Below, piece after piece: positions 23,169 through 36,287 of a DNA stretch of 64,000 nt. The notes beneath the pieces were generated by a model. It was not told where the DNA came from. It worked only from the letters and a program-made list of their open reading frames with translations, and made no database searches. Source of the DNA: Quillaja saponaria (Eukaryota; Streptophyta; Magnoliopsida; Fabales; Quillajaceae). Position numbers and translations under genes: made by a program. The DNA is taken from NCBI GenBank assembly GCA_029379385.1, contig CM055618.1, positions 10,736,134-10,800,133 on the forward strand, given 5' to 3'. Within the stretch, counting starts at the first letter, position 1. Each line of letters starts with the position of its first letter.

Positions 23169-24443
23169 CTAACTTGAAGCCATACTTAACAAAGGCTGCA
23201 GGGTACTAGGATGAAATTTCCTTGCAAAAAGGAAGCAGATTGAGGTTGTAACACCATTATAGGTACAATTGAACCCATGTCTAATCTGATCCAAAAACAC
23301 TTGAGTCACATCCTTTCTCACAAATTTTGAAGGGTGTGAACCACCTTTAGACCAATCAACCCAAGTAAGACTCCTATTTGAGTTCCTTTCTGGCTGAAGC
23401 TTATTCACAAGAGTTGCCATGTAGTGCTCATCCATGTAACAAGGAGGCTTGCAATGATTTTTGAAAACGGGATAGTATATCTTGTCGGATACTATGTCTA
23501 TAGCCAGATTCCGGTGAACTTCAAACCACTGCGAACCCTTACGCCATTCGGACAATGAGATAGTTGGCCACATTCTCTTATTGTAGCGCCCTCGGCCAAC
23601 GTGTCCCGGGTCATCAAACGAGTCAGTGAAGCTGTGATTAGAGTTGATTAGGTAGTTGTATATTGTTGTGAAGTTGAAGAGAGGAATGCATGTTTCTGAG
23701 AGTAATACAAATCTTTCATTGGAGAAGTCAAGAAGTGCATTGCCTATTAAGCGTCTCTCTGCATCAATCATTGAGGCCCTTCCCCATTCTACAGGCTGCA
23801 TGGAAATTTGGATTCAAAACGCATCAAATCTGCACCAAGAGGAAGAATGGCATGAGTTTCTTACCTTGCTGGGTATCCTACGGTGGAAGAAAACAGAGGA
23901 TTCTGGTGGTTCTTTGGTAAATCCTGGTGGTGCATGTAGGTAAATTGAGTAGAATCCTTCATGTCCTTTAAAGAATCTCTCCCACAGTGGTGCCAATGGC
24001 AAGGGTCCCCTGCTTAGGAACATGAATGCCACTTTTGGTGTCCACTTGAATGGGATTTCTGCTATACGTGACACCATTGATGCACGCCACATTAGTTCTT
24101 CGTCACTCATGGAATGCCAAATCTCCATGGCAAGGGCTATCCCTATCGTCGTACTGTTTTGTGGCAAATGGGATGTGGAGGAAGAAGAAGAATTGCATAG
24201 AATATATGAATGTGACGGACTAGGAGAATGTGGAAGGAATGTATTTGGCTGAGGGAAGTAGAAATCTTCAGTTTTAAGATTTCTAATGTGATCGTTGATG
24301 AACATTGCCAGGATGACCACAAATAGAGCCATTGAGAGACAGAGTACAGTTGTTATTATGATGTGAATACTACCAACCTTAACTTCTCTACTAATTCGTA
24401 CAGAGAGCTCTTTTACAAACATGGTGATGTTAGGCTGCTTCAT
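23169..24443 (-). CDS. GT14 glycosyltransferase (DUF266/BC10-like), copy 2
   Basis: Two coding exons, 24443-23865 and 23795-23169, flank a very short 69-base phase-0 intron (AGCAAG|GTAAGA ... CTGCATGCAG-type acceptor|CCTGTAGAA). They encode 401 residues. It is a type II membrane protein with an anchor about residues 27-49, then a Ser/Pro-rich stem and the GT14 blocks: [93 protein letters not shown] and [10 protein letters not shown]. It is a tandem paralogue of the gene at 19123-21169, sharing the intron position but not the intron length. It is predicted to be a Golgi glycosyltransferase; the acceptor is unknown. Confidence 0.94.
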
Positions 24444-25327
24444 GTTTGTCTATAATTGTGTTTTAGTGTAAGTGAGGATCTTGGATTATACTAGTATATC
24501 ATGTGCTTCTTCATGCACTTGTGTTAGATTAGGAAACGAGGGGAGAGAGCTTTAATGCAGGGAATTAGTTAGGGGGTTAAACGTTGAGATGAGCTAAGTG
24601 AAATAAGAAGCATGGAAAGTGCAAGGGAGGGGGTGTGAATTTATTCATTAATTAAGAGAAATATAGCCAGGGTTTAGAGACTTTGGAATAAAAAATGTCA
24701 TAAAAGGTACAGGAAGTGTTATTGGCAGGTGAACGTAAAACAGACATGCTAGATTAGGAGTTCTCAAACACGAGAGTATTCTCAGGGACTTCATGAGTAT
24801 CATGTGCTCTGTCACAGAAATGCAGATCATATAACAGAGAAACATATGTGGTATCCAGTAAGGGTGTAGGAAGTTATAAATAACATAATCCATTTATAAC
24901 CTGCTAACATGCATTTCCACCGTTAATTGGGTCATTTGCATGAGTGGTATTCACATTTAGAGTATTATTATTTTCATGGAGACATTAAAAACAAGGGAAG
25001 AAAAAAGAACCAAAAAAAGAAAAAGGAACAAGGAAGAGGAACACAAACAAACATTTCTTTGTAAGTTGTAACTAACTTACGTATATCAAGTCTAACACAA
25101 CAACAATACACTATTCATAATACTAAAAATCTTGTTCAGAACACATACTGGATATCTGGTGCTGCAATTACTTGCTTTATGAGTATAATGCATCATTTGA
25201 ACAATAACCTCATTGTGGCAACTAATTAGATCACTAACACTTCAATGCTTAAATACCGCTGACATGAACAAGTCAGAATTCATATAGCATATGTCAGTGG
25301 GATTTCAGATTGTACACTCTTAGTCAG
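24444..25327. other. intergenic, no gene seen
   Basis: This contains the promoter of GT14 copy 2 (minus strand) and the 3' region of the downstream metallo-beta-lactamase-fold gene. No other coding frame is supported. Confidence 0.5.
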
Positions 25328-28300
25328 CTAATTACTAAGTTTGTGCTTTACCCAGTATAACACGGCAAAGCCAGCCACTGCCCCAGCGATCAGAAATTGA
25401 GACTTCCCTAGTTGGAAACCACTACTAAGGTATGCCCACGACCATTGAAATAGAAAATGAAGCCCACAGGTGTTTTGAAACTTCTGAATTGAAAATTCCT
25501 GTCAGTGCAGCAAACTCAGTCAGCCCCAATCTCACAAGCAATCCTTTCTTCTCAAATAATGATAAGCACACGACAAAAAAAGTCTTGTACAAATACGAAT
25601 GGAAGTTTCATTGTCTAAGTAGATGCAACAGCAAAGCTTGCAAATAGAGCTACACAATTTCGAAAAACAATGCAAGGGAGATTGTCCAACCTAAGATAAT
25701 GTAGGTAGTGAGTGGGCCAGCCACAGCAGCTTTCCTTACTTGGGCTCAAATTTTAGCCACCATGTCAGCAAATGCAACCAAACTGGAATTGAAAGTTTCT
25801 AAAGAGAAATCCTGCAAACTCTCACATAAATTATTGGAGTTTCTTCTCAAATAAAGAATAGGTCACTGATATGCTTGCTGAACAATTCTTTTATTTCTCT
25901 TTTTGGTCAGATAAGGCATGGTTAAAACAAGAATAAAACAGGCCAGGACATTAAGTTATTTATATTCGTGTGTCAGTTATTCTATTGCTTACGCTCTCCA
26001 TGCTATTTATATATGGAAAGCATCACTGTATTCCAACAGTTGGAACATATTAAATGTCTAGATTGGTCATACTGCCAGAAAATTGGTATCCAGCAATATA
26101 TGGAAACAGTCAGATACTAACAGCCAGATTAGCTATATTTATAGGAAAACAATTACCAAGATTTGTCATAAAACTGGAAGAATTGGTTAGCCATCAAAAT
26201 GATGGCAACACCAAAAAGTTACTATACGATGTGTCTCATTCATTATAATTTTTAAGAGGAAACTCACTAGAATCTCTAAATAATTTTTTTTATGAAATAA
26301 ATTCTACCAAACTCAATTAGATATGTGGATGTTCACATGAAACAATATGCAGAACTTGGAATCTATTATGGAAAAGAGAAAATGTTACCTTTGGTAACTT
26401 GTGCTGCTTTGCCAGATGATCCACATGGAGCCTCACATTTGATGCAGCAGGAATCCAGAAACTACGATCAACCTCAGAATATACATTTGCAACAATGTCA
26501 AACAGTGTTCTTGCTCCATCTTCAATTGCTTTCAAGATGGAAGCTTCTCTACTCCGACGGTTTCTGAAAATAACAACCATAAGTTGGTGCTGGATGAACC
26601 ATAGTTCTTTGTACATTCTTGATGATTTGTCCTTGATAACATCATGAGTCGTGACAAATAAATTTGGGTGAAAAAAAAAATTCCATATGCAAATGATTAC
26701 ATTAAATAGATAATTCGATAGGACAGCCTTGTATGTCTGAATTTTGGGAAGAAACAACAATCACAAGAAGAGAGTGGCTGAAATGCCAATGTTGAGATGG
26801 ATGACTAGACATGCAAAAAAAGATAAAACACGAGATGAGGAGCTACATAGGAAGGTTGAAGTAGCACCCTATTGAAGAGAAAATGAGAGAGAACTACTTA
26901 GTAATTTGGATATATCTAACGTAGGCTAGTGGATGCCATAGTTAGGAGAGGTGACTTGGTGCAAGTGGAAGGGGTTACACGGGGTAGACAGAGACCAAGA
27001 ATTACATGACAAAAGTGTTTGACAATGATATGATTGCACTGTGTATCACTAAAAATGATGATTAGAACCGACGCAAATGGAGGAAAATGATTCATGTAGC
27101 CAACCCTATCTAGTTTAGGATTTTAAAATTTAGTTGAGTTAAGTTGAAATGTATTAAGATAAACTATGTAGGCCAAGAAAAATCCACAATAAATAACATA
27201 CACCCCTTCCCCCCAAAAAAAAGATAAAAAGAAGGTAAGTCTCTGATATTACAAAGGCAACAGTAGGATAGGAACAAACGTTTGAGATGTCCAATTATGT
27301 TCTAGAGAAGTATCAAAAGTAATTTCATACACATCCCCTATTGGGTATACAAATCATGAAAGACTTCCCTGGAAAATTGGACCTATACAGCAGGGAAATG
27401 GAAGAAGAAATGAAAGTGATTCATGATTCTTGATTCATACTTGAGATATCCGCAAAGCATTTGCTTTGGCCACAGGTTGACTCTCCCATGCATTGGTATT
27501 ATAGCATGCGGAGAGAGGTCCAAAAATTTATAAGTAGACTGGAAGTAATCCTGCATGTAACAATAAATTGTCTTGAGCATCTAAGAATTTAAGAACCACT
27601 TATATAATGCAAAAAGGTAAAAGACTTAAAGTTGAAGCACTGTATGACTAGACTTTACAAGTTGAGTGGAAGCACTCTTGGAAAACCAACAAAATTTCTG
27701 TAAACTCTGCGAGTAATAGAAGAAACTGATAAAATTATATTATTTATTATCAGTCATCGAAATTTGTTCAATGAACTTCAAAATAATTTGAGATAGAGGG
27801 AGTTTTCCATAAAGTCCAAGTGAATGAAAATAAATAGTTACCATGTCTCACCACAAAGTATGCGATAAGTGAGGCTAGTTTATTATAAGCCTAAGGGAGA
27901 AAGGGGTGTGTTTGAAGCTTGACTTTGGGAAAGCTTGGAATAGGGTTAGTTGGTCTTTTCTCGATAAAATTATGGTTAGGAAGGGAAATAGGGGTTATTT
28001 TCGAGCTGGATTCTAGAATGTATGTAAAAATGGAGAGATATTTATAATATCTCTAACAAGAAAAACATGATTTTACAAAGTGATCCCTTTATGTGATCCA
28101 ATGTTTGGGTTTGCATCTCTCTCGCTCTTTATATATATATATATATATATATGGTTGTGATATGTATACGACATGAAATTGTTAGGTTCATGGAAATGGG
28201 TCCCATTTTCACTGAAAGTGCAAAGAGTTTGTCTTTTTCCTGAACTCTTTCTCTTTCCCTCCTTCCTTCTCTCTTCCTATGCGAAAATAGTCTTCTGATT

Positions 28301-31300
28301 CTCAATTCTTTTCATCACTCTTACAAATTTCAATTCAGAATACATTTTAAAATTAAAACTTTCTTAACCCATGGAGTTCATTTTTCAATTTCCTCATGAA
28401 GCATGAAATGAGTCCATTCCTGCTGAAAAGTGAAAACCCAACTCTTTCTCTTCCCTTCCTTTTTTCTCTCTTCATATGCATGAACAGAGCCTTCTAAAGT
28501 AAAATTTTAACTAAAGCTAAAGCTTCCTTAATCAGGTTCACTTGCTATCATCTTCATTCATTTAACACAAACCCTTGGATTAAGAAACCAGCTGCCATGT
28601 CCGTTACTATTCGATTGCGAAAATAACCCCCCTTAACTTTTAATTCCTTCTTCTCATCACAGGCAGAAGAACAAAGGCTACCCCATAAGAAACTGCAGGC
28701 TTTTCTACTAAATCGCCACCACCTACATTGTTATTGGTGCAATCTGTGCCCGACTAGATCAAATCTAAGATGCAACTTTCATCTAATTTATATATAAAGC
28801 AGACCCGCCATTGTTACTCGGTATATCGTTGGATTGGAAACTGGCAGAGTTTGATTTCACATGACAATGTGAGATTTTCATCAAACCCAAATTTTGAAAT
28901 AGTGCCAGGGGCATGGTTTCCTAGCCAACAATAATGGAGGCACTTGAGTGGTCAGGTTTCTTGGATGCCACTGTCCCGGTGACTGAAATTGGAAGGCTTG
29001 AGAGGTTTCTATGAGCTAGTTGATTTCTGTGAAGTTTTGATTTGGGTGAGATGGATCTAAAAATCATCATTATTGTTGTCTTACATAGCAAAGGGATTTC
29101 ATGTGGGGATTGAAAAATGAACTCCATGGTTAAGAAAGTTTAATTTTAAAATGTATTAGGAATTGAAATTTTTAAGAGTGATAAAAAGAATTGAGAATCA
29201 GAAGACTCTGTTTTCAAAAAGTAACAGACAAAGAATGAGGTTGAGAGAAAGAGTTCAGGAAAAAGATAAACTCCTTTCAATTTTCAATTTTCAGTGGAAA
29301 ATGGGACCCATTTTCGTGAACTAACAATATCATGTAGTATACATATCACATCCCTATATATATATATAGTAATACATATAGTAATACAAAGAGAAAGACT
29401 TATTTTCTTTTTCGCTTTTTTGTTCAGTACTTTTACCTAAAACTAATGGTTGCACCTATACCTACTTTAGCAAGCTTATGCATCGAGTAACTTAAAAGAT
29501 AATAGACATAATTATTAACATATTTATTGACTACATGAAAGCATTGCTTCATTCTATAAAACCAAAAGAGGAAAAAGAAAAACGGAAATAGGAATCTGTA
29601 TCAAATTTAGGACATCTATATACACTTACAGTCATATTTCCACCAGAGGTTATATCCAAGACAGAACTTCCTTGACTGAAACAGAGCCCATCAATACATT
29701 AGCAGAGTAGTTTCTTGCATGCAAATCAAAAGACTAAGAAGAAAGAGTAGATCAACTGATAATCTGGAAATGAGAAAAGGAAGGTGAAGAACAAGGTAAG
29801 ATGATATTCCCCACATTTCAGCATGCTCACCTCTCTTTTCTTTTTTCTACATAAAGAAACTGAAGGTGACTAATTCCTTAGTTGAAATTTTAGAAAAGAA
29901 ATAAGTGCAGTAAATTGAACTCCTCACAAATTATAGCCTCATTATAGAATGTGGCCTCCTTCCACTTCTTCCAATACAATCTCCTTTACTTCGTGGAGAA
30001 AAAAGTAAAAGAAAATAAACTGTATCTTGATTTCAAATTACAGTGGCCAAACCATATTATAGTCTGTAGTTTGAATCATGTGAACAGAATAAGGAACAGA
30101 TTTTTCGAGCTTCCCAGTTAGTGGTACAAAAACAAATTGATACCTACATCTCAGTGTTATGCTTTGTGTGCTTGTATGTCTGTGATAAGACCTTGTTCTT
30201 GCTTTTTATCCATAAACTATAATATTTGACAGAATCTTACCCCACACAATGATCGCCCACAATCAATGAGTGAGTTTTGATATGAAGCAGCGCCATATGA
30301 CCATCTGTATGCCCCTGAATTAAGGATGATATTTCATCTTAAGAGGAGAAAAAAAGGAGAGGTGTATTTGCATACCATTAGCTTGCTCCTCTTCTACTTT
30401 TCTTTTTACTATAAGCCATTAGTGAAATAACAGTGGTGTGCATATACAATTACCCACATTATATAATCTCAAATAAAACCTTCAAATTTATATAGAAGAG
30501 AAAGGCTAACAAGATCAAATCTTGACATAAATTCCATCAACCACTGTGTCTGTACTTCCTCTAAGAAACTTCGCATCAGGTCACAAATTTTAGCATGCCA
30601 ACATAGTAATATACATGAATATATGATCCAACTAAAAACATTGTTTAATTGTTGGAATCTTAAAATAATAGAAGTTTCGAGCTTACTCTGCCACTATAGA
30701 TAATCTTTTAAAATAAGAAATAGATTTTAGTGTATATATTCTCATATATCACATTGGATTTCCAAGAAAGTTTAATAAAATTATTTTGCAGGATTACATA
30801 TGAAGGCTTTGTTTACTTGACCAACCTCTATAAAAGAATTGGTCTAGAATCACCTGGACTGATAAATAAGTGCATTAATAATTACCCACCAAGAAAGTTA
30901 AGTAATGGCTCACAGCCTCACATATTTCAACAAGAGCAGCAGTAAGGTTCCATATTTAATTCAAAAAATTATGAAACTCATGACAACAAATGACTAGGCA
31001 AGAGAGGCATACCGGAGCAAAAATAACAGCCAACCGCTCACCACTGATGCAAAATTCTTCTCCTCCAGAAATCAAGGTATAGCCAAGAGACCAGTCATCT
31101 GTTATCATTTAATATCTAAGCTTAATAGCTTGATGAAGTGGCTACTCTCACAGTGAACAACTTATGGTTTAAAGATGATGACTTAAAAGAGACAGAGAAA
31201 CAGTTACAGCATAACTTGCTTCAGACGTTTATAAAATACCAAATGTGAAATGAATGTCCATCGTGATGGACTAAATAACATTCTCAGATGTGCATACAAG

Positions 31301-34300
31301 GCACAAGAAAATGAGACATATACTTAGTTTTCTTCAATATCAAGCTCATCTGCCCAGTAATGTTCTCTTTTGATTCATGTGATATGCCTTCCAGGAAAAA
31401 AAAAGTTCATTTTCTACTAGAATTATTGAAAGGCATAACATTGTGAAAAGATAACACATTGTTTTAGCATACTGTAACTAGATACACCACTTACATCCAC
31501 TGGTTTAAGAGGCCAACCTGGCATACTGCACATACACTTCATTACAAAACTATGCACTACATAATGCCCTATAAATTTTCACACTCGCAAAAATAATCCC
31601 ACATGAGGAGAATGACCACAAAGGATTTGATATGATGGATTCAATAAGTTGGACATTGCTTCTTTTCTCTTTTTTTTTCTTAGTTGAGAAACTAAGATTC
31701 ATTGGGAAATCACAACAGCTCTAACAGAGTAACATATGCTATAAAACAATCTTCTTTGAGGATCACAGTGCTGGGGATTTTCACTATGGGTATAAAGCAG
31801 CTAAAGTTTCATAAATCCTGAATTATAACTCAAGAATCCGTAGTTAATGAGGAAAGGTGAAAGTGTTATTAATAGTATCATCTGCACTATTAGAAATAGA
31901 ATGGAAACATCCAAAATTCACAACCTCTTCCAATACGAAGCATGGTATTTTCATGTGCTAGCAAAGTAGCATCTGGGTTGCACTTCTGGACAATTTTGAG
32001 ACCTGAAATAAACCATAATCCAGGATATTAAAACAAAATAGCACCCGTATAATTAAGTTGAACATATGAGATTAATTTATCAGAAAGCAGAACTAAGTAA
32101 ACTGATGATTTGGTTAGGCTCAAAGAGAAAAGAAAAGTTAGTTGTTTTAGTAAGTAGCATTTCCAAAAAACACCACAAGACCGTGCCTGCTGTGGCAAGT
32201 TGAAGGTAAAAACAAAGAACTGTAAGCTCTGAAATATAAAATCTAAAGATTTAAGAAGATATCAACAAATGGAATGAATGATGGATTATTCCTCTAGACA
32301 ACAAATTGTCGACTACGAAGAGTAATGTCCTTAGTTACTTTTGGTCCTCACTTATCCAACTATCTAAAAGTCCTTAGGAATTTGCTGTTGATCATCATCA
32401 TATATTCTCATGAAGTGCTTTATGCTTCTGGCATGTGTCTTTTTTTTCTTTCAATTCTTTATCCGCCACTCTAATTTACATCAGGGAATATCAGGCATAC
32501 ATTAAGAAGATGTACATAGGAAGGCAAAGATAATTTTGGGTCAGCTGCAGCACAGACTGAAAAGGGTTCCACTATTGTCAGATGTGATACTCTTCTAATG
32601 AAGGGCCTGCATCTTGTATCCTAGTAAAGTAAGTAAATAACTAAGAAAATTCATGACCTAACTTTTCTTTGCAAGTTCGACTACTATTCATATATCCAAT
32701 AAGTTCAAGATTCACAAGAGCCCACAATGTAAAGCCAATGCAAGTAATGATTCACAAATCTCGAGAGTAAGATATAAACAGTAAAGATGAAACCTATTCA
32801 ACAGCGCATGCTCCATTATTATTTTAGTTGATACTTCTTAAAAGAAGATAACTGGATTTCCCTTCCCTCAACATCTCAAACTATGCAGCACGAGGTAATA
32901 TACACTATCATGTTTCTAGAATTTTCTTTTTGGATAAACCCAATCCAAAACTGCTAGTTGTTTCCCAGTTTCCACAGTAACACTGACTATGCCAGTTCAG
33001 TTTTAAATTTTCAAATACTCCCCTGATCTGATGCATCTGTTGACCAAATACAAATCTTATTGATCTAAGGAACAAATATTTGAATCCAAATAGATTTAAA
33101 GGTACAAAATCTAAAGAAAGGAAAATCATATCAACTGTATCAACATTTGTAAAAACTTACCATCCACATGGTCACGGTGATGATGAGTAACAAAAACGAC
33201 TAGTTTTCTTGGCAAAGCAGTAACAATATTCTTTAGCTGGTTACATAACAACACCAAATCAATAGTTAATTAGTAAAAGAAAAACACATTCCAAAATCAG
33301 ATAATTGGAAATCTAGCCACTATAAAAAAAAGTTTTCAATAGAATTTTCAGATTGATGCATATTGTCTCCTTCATAGCGGGATATTTGAGACATTAATTG
33401 CTTACTCACTGATGGAAAACTGGTGTACATTGTCAATGGGGAAAAGATGAGGAAATATGGCCAATTAGAAGTTTAGTCCCTCACATGAAATGTTCACGTG
33501 CACTTGGAGAAAACCCCTTCATGAGCTTTTCACATAGGAATTAAACTACTAATTGGCCATATTTTGTCCATGTAGACAGGACATCATTTTCGCCCATCAG
33601 CTATGTATGCAATTAACACGTCAATCTTAAAAGCTTGTCACACCAAGGACAGACTTGCGTTGATTTGGAAATTATTGGTTGAAAAATAAAATCATAAGGA
33701 CCAAATTAAATTATTGCTGAAACTATAAGGACTAAATATGCGATTAAGCCAAGCACAAAGATAATAACTGCAACTTGTTCCAGGACTTATAAGACATTCT
33801 ATGATGCAAGAAAATGCTGGTGTTACCTCAAGTTGTAACAAAAAAAATGGATTAAATACAAAACAATTTTCCATAGGCAGCATTTCAATATCAGCATTCA
33901 GCACATCTTTTGTTTTTCACTTTTCTATTTCTGTCAATACAACAATAGACATTTTGATACCTCTTCATAAGATTCTGGTCGACAACCTGGATCCACAATC
34001 AGTGCATCCCCATATGTAACACAACTATCACTCTCAAGGTCATTTGAAACATTACTGGGTGCAAACACAACCAAGTTAGTTGTGCGGAAAGGCTTTCCGG
34101 TCCTACTTTCCATAGGAATGAGTACAACACTAGGAGGATATTCCTGAAAATGGATGAAAATATGATTATTCTACTCAAGAAAATGAATTCAACGAACGTG
34201 AACAGTGTAAAAATGAGATTGCTCCTTCTTTTTCCTTTTTTCCCTCTGGTACACTAACATCAAAGTTCATATAAAGTCAAAGTTCATATAAAGTCACTGT

Positions 34301-36287
34301 ATAATTAGTTGATATGCTACTTACGTAGAAATAAAAAGTCTGAGTGGTTGAAGATAATACAAGCAGTAGTTGAACAATATGTGCATTTTTATAAAACCCT
34401 TTCAATTTAACATAAAAGATACGATATGTATCTAATTTATCTAAACAAATATATATACCGAATCAGAATACAGATTTTATTTTTTATTCATGGAACAAGT
34501 TTGAATAGATCCACATTATCCTTCTCCTTTCTCTTTTCTTTTTTGCCTAAAATACTCAACTTTCCTTCTCAAGGTATCATTTAGAATCTCCAAACTAAAA
34601 GTAGACCCATTTGGCCATGTGTAATCACTAATCAGTGAATAAGTCTCTGAAGTTCTTCTTCCTTATCACTGAAATATTATATCCATGAAATTTGTTTGAT
34701 AAGTAAAAATTCAACAATAAATTAAAGAATAGTACACCTGGTAGCGAATTGTGGGAGGGACTTTCCACTTGACCGAGTGTGCCGAGTCATTTACAAGGCC
34801 AACAACTACCATAGGTCCCACACGATCTCCACTTCGTTTCACTTCCAAAAGCCAGTCTAGACAGCTCTGGACAGACATCCATTTACATTTATCTGCATAT
34901 ACATTTTAAGATTAATCAGGCATTTGTAGTCAAAATTATGGTCGTACAATATGATTTTTCAGTTTTTCTTTCTTTTTATTTTTCTTTTGTTAGGAGACCT
35001 GCTCCTGCAGTATAATCTTTTCTCCAATAAAACTTATATTTGTACATAAAACAGAATTGAGTATAAAAATATAGTAGTGAAAATGTGAAATAAAACATAA
35101 TTGAGAATAAAAATATAGTAGTAAAAATGTGAAAAACAATAAATTACATTTGATAGATCCAAATTTCTAATGAGACAACTTCGTATTGACATGAAGTATA
35201 ATAAAATATCCACCACGGATGTAATTAGTGATTAATTTAATTTGCCTACGTCACACAAATATATAACAATAATGATTTATGATAAATAACATTAACAGTC
35301 AGGAATATGGTTATGCAACAACATGCCTCACAATCACTTCATCATTACTCATCAACCACACTACTCAAAAGAGACACAGAGAAGAAAATGAAAAGATCAG
35401 CGAGATGGTATGCAAAACCACAAGACACACTGACAGTTATGACCATGTCACTACTATCACCAGCATAATAGGCATTGCTATTGCTGTTAAGGGCATAGTC
35501 CCTCCTTCCTCTGTGTATATGTGTGCTTATCATCCATTTAAAAAATGGGAGGGCAAGAAAACTAACTTGTATTCACCAGTTTCCTAATATGTATAACAGG
35601 TGAAATATAATGAGCAGTGTTGTATCCAAATAAAAGAAATCATTGTGCATTGAAAGTATATTATGCCAATCAGGTACTTTCTGCAAAAGACTCAACAAAC
35701 TCATTTACTTATCCACAGTATAGGAAGTTAATCCATAAGTCCACATTTTGTACAAACTATAAAGAAACTTTTTAGGCAGGAAAACCTGGTAATATTTGAT
35801 TCTCAGCTTCCAGATTTCTCGTGATGAAGACCGTTTGAATGGGCAACCCAGGTCCAAATTCAGCCTCCTTTACATACTTCCAAAATTTCCACCCTACCCC
35901 ATCAACTATTCCAAACCCCAGCTGTCCAAATACCTATAGAAACCGATTAAACTCTAATCTCTACCAGTTAACTTGAACAAGTCACATTGTCTTCACATTA
36001 GAAAGAGAGTTTGAATTATAGAATACCTGATTGAGAGATGAACCAAAGTCTAATTTTCTCAAATTGATCTCCTCCATATGCGAGTCTACAAATTCTACTA
36101 CAACCTGGGACTTAGATTCTCCTTCTAGTAGGTTCAATTGCGTAGAAGGCAAGTCCCAGAGGTCAGAATCCACGTAAGAGTCGTATTCTTCGTCCTCGAA
36201 TTTGGGAGGGCGCTTCTCTTTCACGAGGAGAAACTCACTGTCGTTTGAAGGATTTTTGAGGATCACTGCGAGTCTGTAAGTCCCCAT
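25328..36287 (-). CDS. metallo-beta-lactamase-fold protein (At4g33540/LACTB2-like)
   Basis: Twelve coding exons, all GT-AG with matching phases: 36287-36027, 35933-35786, 34892-34738, 34143-33961, 33236-33161, 32002-31925, 31098-31013, 30314-30241, 29675-29630, 27550-27441, 26563-26389 and 25498-25328. They encode 520 residues. The N-terminal region (MGTYRLAVILKNP to about 190) is the plant-specific, Nudix-fold-like lead-in known for this family. The metallo-beta-lactamase core then has the zinc motif HHHRDH at 267-272, GHTDGH at 330-335, GDH at 349-351 and PMHGR at 388-392. A C-terminal hydrophobic helix (FLIAGAVAGFAVLYW, about 494-508) plus KHKLSN looks like a tail anchor. Related LACTB2 proteins are zinc hydrolases or nucleases; the plant substrate is unproven. 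Intron 9 holds a long-TIR element and intron 10 a LINE piece. Confidence 0.93.
26777..27150 (+). mobile_element. LINE 3' fragment in an intron
   Basis: The text reads, with broken frames, as PYEEKMRENYL, a wobbly DAIVRRGDLVQVEG, then RGRQRPRITWQKCL and a Met-rich end. This is the degenerate reverse-transcriptase C-terminal pattern of plant non-LTR elements (IEEKMRENRLRWFGHV...GRGRPKKTW). It lies in intron 10 of the metallo-beta-lactamase gene, antisense to it. Confidence 0.6.
28150..29360. mobile_element. long-TIR non-autonomous DNA transposon (MULE/foldback-like)
   Basis: The left arm (about 28152-28400) and right arm (about 29101-29357) are reverse complements over roughly 250 bp with high identity. 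Shared text includes GTGATATGTATAC, ATGGGTCCCATTTT, TTTTCCTGAACTCTTTCTC, TTCTGATTCTCAATTCTTTT and CATGGAGTTCATTTTTCAA. The interior is about 700 bp with no transposase frame. Part of the left arm (about 28200-28390) is repeated in diverged form just inside (28400-28560). The outer edges abut TA-rich microsatellite, so target duplications cannot be defined. It lies in intron 9 of the metallo-beta-lactamase gene. Confidence 0.7.
34266..34302. repeat. short tandem duplication in intron
   Basis: The unit CAAAGTTCATATAAAGT occurs twice in direct succession within intron 3 of the metallo-beta-lactamase gene. Confidence 0.8.
35047..35137. repeat. about 48-bp tandem repeat, two copies
   Basis: Two adjacent units share AAAATATAGTAGT and AAAATGTGAAA with a few differences, inside intron 2 of the metallo-beta-lactamase gene. 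Confidence 0.8.

Noticed and set aside
35279..35587. 102-codon ORF in intron 2 of the metallo-beta-lactamase gene
   Set aside because: It has no recognisable domain, an overlapping minus-strand ORF of similar quality, and lies inside a well-supported intron.
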